A DNA stretch of 64,000 nt from positions 239,949-303,948 of the forward strand of contig NZ_BJEQ01000004.1 in assembly GCF_005405585.1 (NCBI RefSeq). The letters are read 5' to 3'. The notes beneath the pieces are model-generated. The model saw nothing but the letters and a program-made list of their open reading frames with translations. It had not been told where the DNA came from and ran no database searches. Position 1 is the stretch's first letter; each line of letters begins with the position of its first letter. This document shows, piece by piece, positions 26,366 through 35,958 of the stretch. The translations under genes were made by a program, and so were the position numbers. Source of the stretch: Agarivorans sp. Toyoura001 (GTDB taxonomy: Bacteria; Pseudomonadota; Gammaproteobacteria; Enterobacterales; Celerinatantimonadaceae).

Positions 26366-27403
26366 TTAGTTGTGAGCGTGTAGCTCTTCGTTTAAGGCAA
26401 TAGCTGTTTTATTGGTTAAACATTCAATCGCGCCACTGATGCTGTTGCGGCGGAACAGTAAGTCAGACTTGCCGGCTAATTCACGCGCTTTAATTGTTCC
26501 AGCTTGCTGTTTGTTTTCATCTATCAGGATAACTTTGGTCCCTGAGGTGATGTACAGACCAGATTCAATGGTACAGCGGTCACCCAATGGGATACCAGTA
26601 CCTGCGTTTGCGCCAATCAGTGATTCTTCTCCTACCGAGATGATAATGTTACCACCACCAGATAGGGTACCCATGGTGGAACAACCTCCGCCTAAATCAG
26701 ATCCTTTTCCTACAAATACACCAGCAGAAATACGTCCTTCGATCATGCTAGTGCCAGCAGTACCTGCATTAAAGTTACAGAAACCTTCGTGCATAATCGT
26801 AGTGCCTTCGCCGATGTAAGCACCTAGGCGAACACGCGAAGTAGCAGCAATACGTACACCACTTGGGACTACGTAATCAGCCATTTTAGGGAACTTATCT
26901 ACCGAGGTAACCTGTAGCAATTCGCCTTTAGCGCGAGCGGCCAATTGATGGCTTGGTAGTTCGGCTAAATCAATTGCGCCTTGGTTAGTCCACGCCACGT
27001 TTGGAAGAACTGCAAAAATACCGCTCAAATCTGTTCCGTGAGGTTTAACTAAGCGGTGAGACAGCAAATGAAGCTTCAAATATGCTTCAGGAGTCGACTC
27101 TGCAGCGTTATCTTCACTTAATAAACAAAGAACACGTGGCTGAGTACTACCTAATAAAGCTTGGTAAGCAATGGCTTGTTCTTTAAGGCCTAGTGCTTCT
27201 GCGTTGGCGATTAGGCTGTTTAAGGCTGCGTCGTCTAGTTCAATGTCTTGTTTGCCATTGTTGTAAGCTAAATCTTTGGTTAGGGCGCTTACTTCTGCTT
27301 CACTTGGGTTTAATACAGGAGCAGGGTAAAAAACTTCTAGCCAGTGGCCCTTTGCGTTTTTACTTCCCACACCAACGGCGTAACTAAAAAAGTCTTTAGA
27401 CAT
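26366..27403 (-). CDS. dapD: DapD, tetrahydrodipicolinate N-succinyltransferase
   Basis: A 345-residue trimeric left-handed beta-helix acyltransferase of the lysine/diaminopimelate pathway. It transfers succinyl from succinyl-CoA to tetrahydrodipicolinate. The hexapeptide repeat region is at about 190-290 (VRLGAYIGEGTTIMHEGFCNFNAGT-like, then GGGCSTMGTLSGGG). It is about 70 residues longer than E. coli DapD (274), as in the long-form DapD common in Vibrio and Shewanella, so this is not a fusion. I chose the ATG preceded by GGAGA; a TTG four codons upstream contains that ribosome-binding site. Confidence 0.93.
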   Translation of the reverse strand: MSKDFFSYAVGVGSKNAKGHWLEVFYPAPVLNPSEAEVSALTKDLAYNNGKQDIELDDAALNSLIANAEALGLKEQAIAYQALLGSTQPRVLCLLSEDNAAESTPEAYLKLHLLSHRLVKPHGTDLSGIFAVLPNVAWTNQGAIDLAELPSHQLAARAKGELLQVTSVDKFPKMADYVVPSGVRIAATSRVRLGAYIGEGTTIMHEGFCNFNAGTAGTSMIEGRISAGVFVGKGSDLGGGCSTMGTLSGGGNIIISVGEESLIGANAGTGIPLGDRCTIESGLYITSGTKVILIDENKQQAGTIKARELAGKSDLLFRRNSISGAIECLTNKTAIALNEELHAHN

Positions 27404-27438
27404 GATTGTCTCCAAATAGTGGTTGAGCTTGCTAAATA

Positions 27439-30048
27439 TTATTGTTTGAGTGCTTGTTCCAGAATGCTTTTTAGCTGTTGCTTTTGCTCTGGACTTAGCT
27501 TTTCACGTTCACAATTGCTAATGCTGAAAAAATCTTCAGCCTTTTCACCAATAGTGGTGACTTTGGCGGCGTGAATCGTGTAATTAAAGGATTGAAATAC
27601 GGCGCTTATCTTAGCCAATAATCCTGGCTTATCCAAGGCTACAACTTCAATCAAGGTTCGATTGCCTTTGGTGGGTAAAAACTCCACGCGAGGGGCAATA
27701 GAGAACTGTTTAAACTGCCGAGGTAATCGGCGTTGCTTTAGATCGATGGGCACAGCAACATGCAGCTTTTCAGCAAGTCTTTGTTGCAACAATATCCCGC
27801 GTTCTACCGATAGTGGTTCGCCATCTTGGTCAAGTACCACAAAAGTATCGAGTACAAAACCATCTCTGCTAGACATGATTTGCGCATCATGAATGTTAAG
27901 ATTCTTTTGGTCCAACTCTGCGGCAACAGAAGCGAATAAATGCGGAATGTCTTGGCAGTGAATAAATATTTCGGTGCCGCCTCGAGTAGCTCTGCGGCTT
28001 ACCAGTACGAGAGGTTCGTCTTCACTGTGTCCCCATAAGTGGTCACTGTGCCAGGCAATTTGCTGCGGGGTATGACGCAAGAAATAATCAACTCTAAAAC
28101 GTTGCCATAGGCCACGAATTTGCTCTTCAGAATATCCTTTAAGGGCTAAGCGCTGAATGGCTTTCTTCTGCTTGTCACGAATAACACCGCGAATATCAAC
28201 AGGGTTTTCTAAGCCGCGTCTTAGCGCTTTTTGAGTAGAATTATAAAGTTCACTGAGTAGTGTGCGTTTCCAACTGTTCCAGGTGTCATCGTTGGTAGCA
28301 CAAATATCCGCTACCGTTAAACATAACAGCATGTCTAAATGGCGCTGATCGCGCACCACTTTAGCAAACTCGGTAATCACTTCAGGATCGTAAATATCGC
28401 GTTTTTGAGCGGTAACCGACATTAATAGATGGTGTTTAACTAACCACGCTACTGTTCTGGCCGAAGGTTTGCTAAATCCATGGGCTAAACAAAATTCCTC
28501 GGCGTCTACCGCACCTAGAGTGGAGTGGTCGCCTTTGCGGCCTTTGGCTATGTCATGAAAAATGGCAGCCAATACCAAAATATCTGGTCGTTCTAAACGC
28601 GGATAAACCTGACAACATAGCGGGTGGACTTCTTTTGTCGCAGGGTCTTTAAAAGAATGAATCTTTCTGACCAAGCGATGGGTATGTTCATCAACAGTAA
28701 AGGCGTGGAACAAGTCAAACTGCATCTGACCAACAATGCGGCTCCATGCCGGGAAGTAGGTGGACAACACTCCGTAGCGATGCATTAAGGTTAGCGGTAA
28801 ACCCGTTACATTGGGGTGTTTGATTAAACGCCTAAAGTATCGGCGACACTCAGGTAAATCTTGTAGCCAATGAGTCAAACGACGCCTTGCTTCACGCAAC
28901 TGACGTAAGGTGGCCGAATAAATACCGGTAATTTTGGGGTTGTCTGCAATGTGTAAAAACATCACCAAAATTTGTTCTGGCTGCTCCAGGAAGAGTTGCG
29001 AGTCAGCGCTATCGATTAAATTGCCACGCAGCATGAAATTTTCATCTACTGGCTGCACATCCATGGCGGTATTGCCGAGAATAGCTTCATCAAATAACTG
29101 CAGCAGCATTTCATTCAGTTCAGAGATTCGACGAACGGTTTGAAAGAAATGCTTCATTAAACGTTCAACCGGCGCGTTATGGTCACCGCTATAACCTAAA
29201 GATTGTGCGACCGCCAACTGGCGATCAAACAGCAATCGATCGTCACTTTTGGTTAAGTGGATATGCAGAGCAAAACGTACTCGCCACAAAAAGTCGCGAC
29301 AATCTTGCAGCTCTCTACACTCAGCTAGGGTGAGGAAGTTTTGTTTGGTCAGTTCTTCTAAATCACTACTGCCAAAGTGGCGTCCGGCTACCCAACAAAT
29401 AGTTTGTATGTCGCGCAGCCCACCGGGGTTGGCTTTAATATCTGGTTCTAGTGAGTACGAGTTGCCCTTGTACTGGCGGTGACGGGATAATTGTTCATCT
29501 TTTTTGGCGCGGAAAAAAGCTTCACTAGGCCAAAAACTATCGGCGCAAACAGCCATACACAGCTCTTGATAGAGATTTTTATCGCCAAATAGTAAGCGTG
29601 ATTCTTGCAAGTTGGTGGCAATGGTAATGTCTTCTAAACCGAGTTCTAGACATTCCTCTAAGGTACGCACACTTTGGCCCACGTCGAGGCGGATATCCCA
29701 CAACAGGGTAATGAACTCACCAATCTTCTCGGCAATCTCGGGTTTTACTTGTTGGCGGCTAAGAATAAGAATGTCGATATCGGAGCGAGGGTGCAACTCA
29801 CCTCGACCATAACCACCCACTGCGAGTAAGGATAGTTCTGGGTATTCAGCCAGTCCAAAATGTTGCCACAGACAGTGTAGTAATAGATCCATTTGCTGAG
29901 AGCGCGATTGAACTAACTCAACAACATGCACACCTTGGTTAAATTGATCAGCCAAGTACTCTTGGAGTTTATCTAAGTATTGCTTACTGCTTTTTAGTGA
30001 AATTTCTTCAAGGCAGGGCAAAGGCGGTGCTGCTAGCGTCGTTTCCAT
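27439..30048 (-). CDS. glnD: GlnD, PII uridylyltransferase/uridylyl-removing enzyme
   Basis: An 869-residue bifunctional nitrogen sensor that uridylylates PII when glutamine is low and removes UMP when it is high. The nucleotidyltransferase motif GGYGRGELHPRSDID is at 78-92. The HD hydrolase domain follows in the middle (VDEHTHRLVRKIH and FHDIAKGRKGDHS), and two C-terminal ACT domains sense glutamine (starting near GGTEIFIHCQDIPHLFA and RTLIEVVALDKPGLLA). It lies between map and dapD, as in E. coli, with gaps of 26 and 35 bases. Confidence 0.97.
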   Translation of the reverse strand: METTLAAPPLPCLEEISLKSSKQYLDKLQEYLADQFNQGVHVVELVQSRSQQMDLLLHCLWQHFGLAEYPELSLLAVGGYGRGELHPRSDIDILILSRQQVKPEIAEKIGEFITLLWDIRLDVGQSVRTLEECLELGLEDITIATNLQESRLLFGDKNLYQELCMAVCADSFWPSEAFFRAKKDEQLSRHRQYKGNSYSLEPDIKANPGGLRDIQTICWVAGRHFGSSDLEELTKQNFLTLAECRELQDCRDFLWRVRFALHIHLTKSDDRLLFDRQLAVAQSLGYSGDHNAPVERLMKHFFQTVRRISELNEMLLQLFDEAILGNTAMDVQPVDENFMLRGNLIDSADSQLFLEQPEQILVMFLHIADNPKITGIYSATLRQLREARRRLTHWLQDLPECRRYFRRLIKHPNVTGLPLTLMHRYGVLSTYFPAWSRIVGQMQFDLFHAFTVDEHTHRLVRKIHSFKDPATKEVHPLCCQVYPRLERPDILVLAAIFHDIAKGRKGDHSTLGAVDAEEFCLAHGFSKPSARTVAWLVKHHLLMSVTAQKRDIYDPEVITEFAKVVRDQRHLDMLLCLTVADICATNDDTWNSWKRTLLSELYNSTQKALRRGLENPVDIRGVIRDKQKKAIQRLALKGYSEEQIRGLWQRFRVDYFLRHTPQQIAWHSDHLWGHSEDEPLVLVSRRATRGGTEIFIHCQDIPHLFASVAAELDQKNLNIHDAQIMSSRDGFVLDTFVVLDQDGEPLSVERGILLQQRLAEKLHVAVPIDLKQRRLPRQFKQFSIAPRVEFLPTKGNRTLIEVVALDKPGLLAKISAVFQSFNYTIHAAKVTTIGEKAEDFFSISNCEREKLSPEQKQQLKSILEQALKQ

Positions 30049-30074
30049 GACTAAACCTCTGTGACCGTTGTTGA

Positions 30075-30869
30075 CTAGTGCTTAATAATGCGCGGTAGTT
30101 CTTCTTCATCACGAAGAGTCAGTACTTCTACGCCATCGTTGGTCACCAATAAGGTATGTTCCCATTGCGCTGAGTTTTTGCCATCGTTAGTGCGGGCCGT
30201 CCAACCATCTTCTTCATCAACCCAGTTGCCTTTCTTGCCTTGGTTGATCATCGGTTCAATGGTAAAGCACATGCCGGCTTTTAATACGGTTCGGTCGTTG
30301 TTGCGGTAATGCATAATTTGCGGGTCTTCGTGGAAGCCTTCGCCAATCCCGTGACCACAAAAGTTATCTACAATGCCGTAGCGGTAGTTACCCTTTTTCA
30401 AATACTTTTGAATGGCATTACCTATATCACTGACCTTGTTACCGGGCTTAACAACTTTAATCGCTTGATAGAGCGCCTGTTGAGTCACACGGCATAATAA
30501 TTTGTCGGCAGGTGTTGAGTTACCAACCAAAAACATTTTTGAGGTATCACCATGGTAACCATCTTTGATGACGGTGATGTCAATATTAATAACATCGCCA
30601 TCTTGCAAAATATGGGTGCTTGAGGGAATACCATGACAAACTACATCGTTTACTGATGTGCAGATAGATTTAGGGAAGCCATGGTAATCAAGCGGAGCAG
30701 GTATGGCATCTTGCTCGTTCACTATATAGTCATGGCAGCGTTGATTAAGTTCTTCTGTGCTTACGCCCACTTTTACAAAGGGGCCAATCATGGTGAGAAC
30801 ATCGGCAGCTAATTGGCCGGCAACGCGCATTTTTTCAATTTGTTCTGGGGTTTTTATTACTATGCTCAT
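30075..30869 (-). CDS. map: Map, type I methionine aminopeptidase
   Basis: A 264-residue cytosolic metallopeptidase that removes the initiator methionine from nascent proteins. It matches E. coli Map from the start (IVIKTPEQIEKMRVAGQLAADV). Metal-ligand segments are NIDITVIKDGYHGDTSKMF, GHGIGEGFHEDP, FTIEPMINQG and the final QWEHTLLVT. It is the first gene of the leftward map-glnD-dapD group and is divergent from rpsB, the standard arrangement in gammaproteobacteria. Confidence 0.97.
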   Translation of the reverse strand: MSIVIKTPEQIEKMRVAGQLAADVLTMIGPFVKVGVSTEELNQRCHDYIVNEQDAIPAPLDYHGFPKSICTSVNDVVCHGIPSSTHILQDGDVINIDITVIKDGYHGDTSKMFLVGNSTPADKLLCRVTQQALYQAIKVVKPGNKVSDIGNAIQKYLKKGNYRYGIVDNFCGHGIGEGFHEDPQIMHYRNNDRTVLKAGMCFTIEPMINQGKKGNWVDEEDGWTARTNDGKNSAQWEHTLLVTNDGVEVLTLRDEEELPRIIKH

Positions 30870-30973
30870 GAGTCTGTATAGTTGAGTGTTTAGCTTGGTC
30901 TTGTGGCTAGTTTACCGTAAGGGGGAGGGGAGTTGTAGTAGCTAGAAGAATTAACAAAATGTTAGTCCTTTCC

Positions 30974-31002
30974 TTTATCAATTTCGCTAGATGTGGTATA
31001 AA
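30974..31002 (+). promoter_or_regulatory. Probable rpsB promoter
   Basis: A -10 box TATAAA (30997-31002) is followed by a GC-rich discriminator GCGCGCC, the hallmark of stringently controlled ribosomal promoters. A weak -35 TTTATC (30974-30979) lies 17 bp upstream. Of the 308 bp between map and rpsB, 30870-30973 holds no other feature that I can name, apart from the map promoter that must be there. Confidence 0.55.
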
Positions 31003-31077
31003 GCGCGCCGTAAGTAATTACTCTGGATTTTCGAATTAGAGCCGATGCTTACATTAATTAAATATTTATTTTTTAAT

Positions 31078-31160
31078 CACACACACACATCGGCACGTTT
31101 TCCGGGGTGCTGAGCGTTATAGCTTGGTCGGTAAAATGGGATGTGTGGAGGCCTAACCCC
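31078..31160 (+). promoter_or_regulatory. Ribosomal protein S2 autoregulatory leader (t44/tff RNA region)
   Basis: The rpsB 5' leader resembles the E. coli one: CACACAT (31084-31090) can pair with ATGTGTG (31141-31147) next to GGAGGCCTAAC, enclosing a structured region with CGGCA and GGTGCTGA. In E. coli this leader mediates repression of rpsB-tsf by S2 and has also been listed as the t44/tff small RNA. Confidence 0.72.
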
Positions 31161-31177
31161 ATTTGAGGAAATTTATA

Positions 31178-31912
31178 ATGGCAAATGTTTCAATGCGCGA
31201 TATGCTTCAAGCAGGCGTACACTTCGGTCACCAAACTCGTTACTGGAACCCAAAAATGAAGCCTTTCATTTTCGGTGCACGTAACAAAGTTCATATCATT
31301 AACTTAGAAAAAACTGTACCTATGTTTAATGATGCAATGTCTGTTCTTAAGAAAGTTGCATCTAAGAAAGGTAAAGTTCTTTTTGTTGGTACTAAGCGCG
31401 CCGCTGGTGACACCATCAAGACTGAAGCACTTCGTTCAGATCAATTCTACGTTAACCACCGTTGGTTAGGTGGTATGTTGACTAACTGGAAAACAGTTCG
31501 TCAATCTATCAAGCGTCTAAAAGATCTAGAAGCTCAAAGCCAAGACGGTACTTTCGAAAAGCTAACCAAGAAAGAGGCGCTTATGCGTACTCGCGAAATG
31601 GAAAAGCTTGAGAAGAGCCTTGGCGGTATCAAAAACATGGGCGGTCTACCTGACGTATTGTTTGTAATTGATGCTGAACACGAGCACATCGCTATTCGCG
31701 AAGCAAACAACCTAGGTATCCCTGTAATCTCTGTTGTTGATACCAACTCTGCACCAGACGGTGTTGATTACATCATTCCTGGTAATGACGATGCTATCCG
31801 TGCAATTAAATTGTACCTTGGCGCAGCTGCTGATACCGTGCTACAAGGTCGTCAAGACGACATCGTAGTACAAGCTGAAGAAGATGGTTTCGTAGAGGAA
31901 GCTGCTGAGTAA
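31178..31912 (+). CDS. rpsB: Ribosomal protein S2
   Basis: A 244-residue small-subunit protein (start [21 protein letters not shown], then [13 protein letters not shown]), matching the family over its length and close to E. coli (241). The start is the ATG after GAGGAAATTTATA; a TTG five codons earlier overlaps the ribosome-binding site. It is transcribed with tsf and preceded by the S2 leader. Confidence 0.98.
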   Translation: MANVSMRDMLQAGVHFGHQTRYWNPKMKPFIFGARNKVHIINLEKTVPMFNDAMSVLKKVASKKGKVLFVGTKRAAGDTIKTEALRSDQFYVNHRWLGGMLTNWKTVRQSIKRLKDLEAQSQDGTFEKLTKKEALMRTREMEKLEKSLGGIKNMGGLPDVLFVIDAEHEHIAIREANNLGIPVISVVDTNSAPDGVDYIIPGNDDAIRAIKLYLGAAADTVLQGRQDDIVVQAEEDGFVEEAAE

Positions 31913-31957
31913 TAAATGCAATAAACTGCATTTATTCTAAGTGAGCTTGATGAATAG

Positions 31958-31985
31958 CAGGGGACAAACTTGTCCCCTGAGTTTT
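31958..31985 (+). terminator. Attenuator-like hairpin between rpsB and tsf
   Basis: A perfect 10-bp stem CAGGGGACAA / TTGTCCCCTG with a 2-base gap (so a slightly smaller real stem) precedes AGTTTTAT. The short U tract suggests partial termination, which would set the S2 to EF-Ts ratio. Confidence 0.6.
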
Positions 31986-32013
31986 ATCCGATAAATAATC
32001 GAGGATCGAACAA

Positions 32014-32862
32014 ATGGCAATTACTGCTGCCCTAGTAAAAGAACTGCGCGAACGTACCGGCGCAGGCATGATGGATTGTAAAAAAGCGTTGACTGAAACT
32101 GATGGCGACATCGAGTTAGCGATTGAAAATATGCGTAAAAGCGGTGCGGCTAAAGCTGCTAAAAAAGCGGGTAATATCGCTGCTGAAGGCGCAATTATTA
32201 TTAAAGAAGGCGCAGGTTTTGCTGCCTTGTTAGAAGTTAACTGTCAAACTGACTTCGTTGGTAAAGATGCAAGCTTCTTAGCGTTCGCTGAAAAAGTTGC
32301 TGAAGCAGCTGCAGCGGCTAAAACTGATATCGATTCTTTGAAAGCTAATTTTGAAGAAGAACGTGTTCAGTTAGTAGCTAAAATTGGCGAAAACATCTCT
32401 ATCCGTCGTGTTGAGTACTTAGATGGTGCTTCAATTGCTTCTTACCGTCACGGCGAGCGCATTGGTGTAGCTGTTGCTGGTGAAGCCGACGCAGAAACGC
32501 TTAAGCACGTTGCTATGCACGTTGCTGCTTCTAAGCCTGAGTTCTTATCTCCTGAAGATGTTCCAGCTGACGTAGTTGCGAAAGAAGAAAAACTTCAAAT
32601 CGAAATCGCGATGAATGAAGGCAAACCAGAAGAAATCGCTAAGAAGATGGTTACTGGCCGCATGAAGAAATTCACCGGTGAAATCTCTCTTACTGGTCAA
32701 GCGTTCATCATGGAACCTAAGAAAACTGTTGGCGCAATCTTGAAAGAGAAAGGTGCTTCAGTAGCCGGTTTCATTCGTCTAGAAGTTGGCGAAGGTATTG
32801 AGAAAAAAGAAGAAGATTTTGCTGCAGAAGTTGCTGCACAAATCGCTGCAGCTAAAAAGTAA
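32014..32862 (+). CDS. tsf: Elongation factor Ts
   Basis: A 282-residue nucleotide exchange factor for EF-Tu. The N-terminal UBA-like domain reads [21 protein letters not shown]; the TDFV motif that contacts EF-Tu is in [10 protein letters not shown]; the dimerisation and C-terminal segments follow. Length matches E. coli (283). Follows rpsB and is closed by a terminator hairpin at 32878. Confidence 0.98.
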   Translation: MAITAALVKELRERTGAGMMDCKKALTETDGDIELAIENMRKSGAAKAAKKAGNIAAEGAIIIKEGAGFAALLEVNCQTDFVGKDASFLAFAEKVAEAAAAAKTDIDSLKANFEEERVQLVAKIGENISIRRVEYLDGASIASYRHGERIGVAVAGEADAETLKHVAMHVAASKPEFLSPEDVPADVVAKEEKLQIEIAMNEGKPEEIAKKMVTGRMKKFTGEISLTGQAFIMEPKKTVGAILKEKGASVAGFIRLEVGEGIEKKEEDFAAEVAAQIAAAKK

Positions 32863-32877
32863 TTTTAGTTGTACTTC

Positions 32878-32916
32878 AGGTTGCGGTATCATGCCGCAAC
32901 CTTCTTATATTCTTTA
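32878..32916 (+). terminator. Terminator after tsf
   Basis: AGGTTGCGG (32878-32886) pairs with CCGCAACCT (32894-32902), followed by a T-rich tail. Confidence 0.8.
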
Positions 32917-32938
32917 TTAATGAGAGAACATCATCGCT

Positions 32939-33688
32939 ATGAGCACCAACCCTAAACCTGCATATCGCCGTATTCTTTTAAAACTTTCAGGTGAAGCCCT
33001 AATGGGTGACGAAGGTTTTGGTATTGACCCTAAAGTATTGGATCGCATGGCTCTAGAAATTAAAGAGTTAGTAGAGTTAGGTATCCAAGTTGGCTTAGTT
33101 ATTGGTGGCGGTAACTTGTTTCGAGGCGAAGGCCTTGCTAAAGCAGGTATGAACCGTGTTGTAGGCGATCATATGGGCATGTTGGCCACCGTAATGAACG
33201 GTTTGGCGATGCGTGATGCGCTACATAGAAATTTTGTAAACGCCCGCCTAATGTCGGCCATTGAGCTGAACGGCGTGTGTGATTCTTACAATTGGGCAGA
33301 CGCTATTAGTAACCTAAAAGCAGGTAAAGTAGTTATTTTCTCAGCGGGTACCGGTAATCCTTTCTTCACAACAGACTCTGCTGCTTGTTTACGTGGTATT
33401 GAGATTGAAGCTGAAGCCGTGCTTAAGGGCACCAAAGTTGATGGCGTATACACCGCCGACCCAGTTAAAGATCCTGCTGCTACTTTATATAGCGAGCTGG
33501 ATTATAACGAAGTATTAGACAAAGAATTAAAAGTGATGGATTTAGCTGCATTCACTTTGGCCCGTGACCACAACTTACCGATTCGTGTATTTAACATGAA
33601 TAAGCCTGGTAGTTTGAAAAATGTTGTAATGGGCTATGACGAAGGCACTACGATTTGTCACGTATCAAATAAAACAGAAACAGAGTAG
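32939..33688 (+). CDS. pyrH: UMP kinase
   Basis: A 249-residue amino-acid-kinase-fold enzyme that makes UDP from UMP. Visible landmarks are [23 protein letters not shown] and [19 protein letters not shown] sequence ([19 protein letters not shown]), plus [14 protein letters not shown]. Hexameric and regulated by GTP and UTP in E. coli. Eleven bases separate it from frr; standard order tsf-pyrH-frr. Confidence 0.97.
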   Translation: MSTNPKPAYRRILLKLSGEALMGDEGFGIDPKVLDRMALEIKELVELGIQVGLVIGGGNLFRGEGLAKAGMNRVVGDHMGMLATVMNGLAMRDALHRNFVNARLMSAIELNGVCDSYNWADAISNLKAGKVVIFSAGTGNPFFTTDSAACLRGIEIEAEAVLKGTKVDGVYTADPVKDPAATLYSELDYNEVLDKELKVMDLAAFTLARDHNLPIRVFNMNKPGSLKNVVMGYDEGTTICHVSNKTETE

Positions 33689-33699
33689 GGATAGTTATC

Positions 33700-34257
33700 G
33701 TGATTAACGAAATCAAACAAGATGCTCAAACACGTATGGGTAAAAGCATTGAGTCTTTAAAAACTCAAATGTCTAAAGTACGTACCGGCCGCGCGCACAC
33801 TAGTCTTCTTGATGGCATTGTGGTGCCATATTACGGGGTAGATACTCCGTTAAATCAAGTGGGTAACGTATCAACTGAAGATTCACGCACACTGACTGTT
33901 ACTGTATTTGATGCCAGCCTAATTAGTGCTGTTGAGAAAGCAATTATGAGCTCAGATTTGGGTTTGAATCCTTCTTCTGCAGGCACGTTAATTCGCATTC
34001 CTTTACCGATGTTAACTGAAGAACGCCGTCGTGACCTAATCAAGATTGTTCGCGCCGAAGCTGAACAAGCTCGTGTAGCTATTCGTAATATTCGCCGTGA
34101 TGCCAATGGCGATGTGAAAGAGTTACTGAAAGAAAAAGAGATTGGCGAAGACGACGACCGTAAAGCGCAAGATGACATTCAAAAAATCACTGATGCTGCA
34201 GTGAAGCTAGTGGACGAAGCTTTAGCCGCCAAAGAAGCGGAATTGCTTGAAGTTTAA
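33700..34257 (+). CDS. frr: Ribosome recycling factor
   Basis: A 185-residue protein that, with EF-G, splits post-termination ribosomes. It has the expected length and sequence ([42 protein letters not shown]). It starts with GTG, preceded by a AGGGAT ribosome-binding site. The gene is followed by a strong terminator. Confidence 0.97.
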   Translation: MINEIKQDAQTRMGKSIESLKTQMSKVRTGRAHTSLLDGIVVPYYGVDTPLNQVGNVSTEDSRTLTVTVFDASLISAVEKAIMSSDLGLNPSSAGTLIRIPLPMLTEERRRDLIKIVRAEAEQARVAIRNIRRDANGDVKELLKEKEIGEDDDRKAQDDIQKITDAAVKLVDEALAAKEAELLEV

Positions 34258-34277
34258 GCGATTAATGAGTTAAAAAT

Positions 34278-34306
34278 AGCCGTGTCTTGTTACACGGTTT
34301 TTTTTT
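34278..34306 (+). terminator. Terminator after frr
   Basis: CCGTGT (34280-34285) pairs with ACACGG (34292-34297), followed by nine T residues. The downstream uppS operon therefore needs its own promoter or read-through. Confidence 0.88.
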
Positions 34307-34325
34307 GTAAGAACGAGTAGTGAAT

Positions 34326-35117
34326 ATGACCTTACCTGAAGCGCAGCAGTTAGCCGTAAAAGATGCTATGCCTAAACACGTTGCTATTATTATGGATGGC
34401 AATGGACGGTGGGCTCAGCAGCGCGGGAAATTGCGTATGTTTGGCCATCAAGCAGGGGTGAAGTCGGTAAGACGCGCAGTTAGTTTTGCCAATCAACTTG
34501 GCGTAAAATCATTGACCTTGTTTGCCTTTAGTAGCGAAAATTGGCGCCGTCCTGAAGAAGAAGTGTCAAGCTTGATGAACTTGTTTTTGACAGTTTTGCA
34601 ACGTGAAGTTAAAAAACTGAAAAACAATAATGTACAACTAAGAATAATTGGGGATACTTCCCGCTTTAGTGACAAGTTGCAAAAACGCATTGCATTAGCT
34701 CAAAATGAAACCGCCAGCAATGATGGTTTGGTGTTAAATATTGCCGCGAACTATGGTGGTCGCTGGGACATTGTTAATGCTACTCAGCAATTGGCTCATC
34801 AAGTGAGTAAAGGTCGACTTAATGCTGAAGACATTAGCGAAGAGCACATTTCTGCAGTTATGGCTTCTGATACAGTTGGCGACGTAGATTTGTTGATTAG
34901 AACCGGTGGGGACCACCGCATAAGCAACTTTTTACTGTGGCAAACGGCTTATGCAGAGTTGTATTTTAGTGACGTATTGTGGCCTGATTTTGATGACGAA
35001 GCCTTTGGTAAAGCCGTGGCTGCGTTTGTTAGCCGAGAGCGCCGCTTCGGGTGTACCGGGGAACAGGTACAAGCCCTAATAAAAAATAAACAAGAAAATG
35101 AGGACCATTTTGCTTAA
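34326..35117 (+). CDS. uppS: UppS, undecaprenyl diphosphate synthase
   Basis: A 263-residue cis-prenyltransferase that makes the C55 lipid carrier for peptidoglycan and O-antigen. Landmarks: [15 protein letters not shown] with the catalytic aspartate, [11 protein letters not shown], and the late [21 protein letters not shown] segment. Two starts are possible, a GTG two codons upstream and this ATG; the ATG has better spacing to the GAG ribosome-binding site. It overlaps cdsA. The order uppS-cdsA-dxr differs from E. coli (dxr-uppS-cdsA) but is common in Vibrio and Shewanella. Confidence 0.96.
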   Translation: MTLPEAQQLAVKDAMPKHVAIIMDGNGRWAQQRGKLRMFGHQAGVKSVRRAVSFANQLGVKSLTLFAFSSENWRRPEEEVSSLMNLFLTVLQREVKKLKNNNVQLRIIGDTSRFSDKLQKRIALAQNETASNDGLVLNIAANYGGRWDIVNATQQLAHQVSKGRLNAEDISEEHISAVMASDTVGDVDLLIRTGGDHRISNFLLWQTAYAELYFSDVLWPDFDDEAFGKAVAAFVSRERRFGCTGEQVQALIKNKQENEDHFA

Positions 35118-35952
35118 GCAACGAATCATTACTGCATTGGTACTAGCGCCGCTTGCGTTAGCTGCCATCTTCAAATTACCTTTATTTGCCCTCGCGGTAG
35201 TATTTGCTTTGGTACTGGTACTTGCTGCCAGAGAGTGGGCGCGCGTTGTTTCTAAAGACAACACTAAACGCGCTATTTTTATTGTTGTATTTGCTTTGGT
35301 TTTTGGACTGAGCTTATGGCAACTTCCCTTAGATTCTTTAGCTCAATCAAGTTGGTTCAGCGCTATGCTAAGCGTTTCGGTGATCGCTTGGTTAAGTAGT
35401 TTGTACTTGTTAGCGACTTATCCAAAAGCCGCTACTTTTTGGCACAACAGTTCCTTATTTAAGGTAATTGTTGGCCTCATTGTATTACTTCCGTTCTTTT
35501 GGTCTTTAATATATCTTCGCTCAATCGACGCTACCAACCCCCTCGTAGGTGGTGCTTGGGTGCTGTATGTATTGATGTTGGTTTGGGCGGCAGACACCGG
35601 TGCTTATTTTGCGGGTAAACAATTTGGTAAGCGCAAACTAGCAGAAAACGTTAGTCCTAAGAAAACCATAGAGGGTCTGTTGGGCGGTTTTGGTGTTGCA
35701 GCTTTAGTCACTATTACTGCTTTGTACTCTCTTGATATCCCAGAAGGTAAAGCTTGGATATTGGTGCTTGCCAGTGGGTTCACTGTGCTTGCGTCAGTGG
35801 TCGGTGATTTGGTCGAGAGTATGTTTAAGCGACAAGCGGGCATTAAAGACAGTGGTAGCTTATTGCCTGGGCATGGCGGCTTGCTGGATAGAATCGACAG
35901 TTTAACTGCTGCAATGCCTGTATTTGCTTTCTTTTTCCTTCACTGGATGTAG
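35110..35952 (+). CDS. cdsA: CdsA, phosphatidate cytidylyltransferase
   Basis: A 280-residue polytopic membrane enzyme that makes CDP-diacylglycerol for all phospholipids. The family signature is complete: [19 protein letters not shown] then [12 protein letters not shown] near the C terminus. About eight membrane segments. I prefer the TTG at 35110 ([12 protein letters not shown]), which aligns with the E. coli start MLKYRLISAF and has GAGGA 6-7 bases upstream; an ATG four codons earlier (35098) is the alternative. It overlaps uppS by eight bases. Confidence 0.93.
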   Translation: MLKQRIITALVLAPLALAAIFKLPLFALAVVFALVLVLAAREWARVVSKDNTKRAIFIVVFALVFGLSLWQLPLDSLAQSSWFSAMLSVSVIAWLSSLYLLATYPKAATFWHNSSLFKVIVGLIVLLPFFWSLIYLRSIDATNPLVGGAWVLYVLMLVWAADTGAYFAGKQFGKRKLAENVSPKKTIEGLLGGFGVAALVTITALYSLDIPEGKAWILVLASGFTVLASVVGDLVESMFKRQAGIKDSGSLLPGHGGLLDRIDSLTAAMPVFAFFFLHWM

Positions 35953-35958
35953 GCTAGC

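Noticed and set aside
26366..27403. dapD longer than E. coli DapD, suspected fusion
   Set aside because: The long form is normal in Vibrio and Shewanella relatives.
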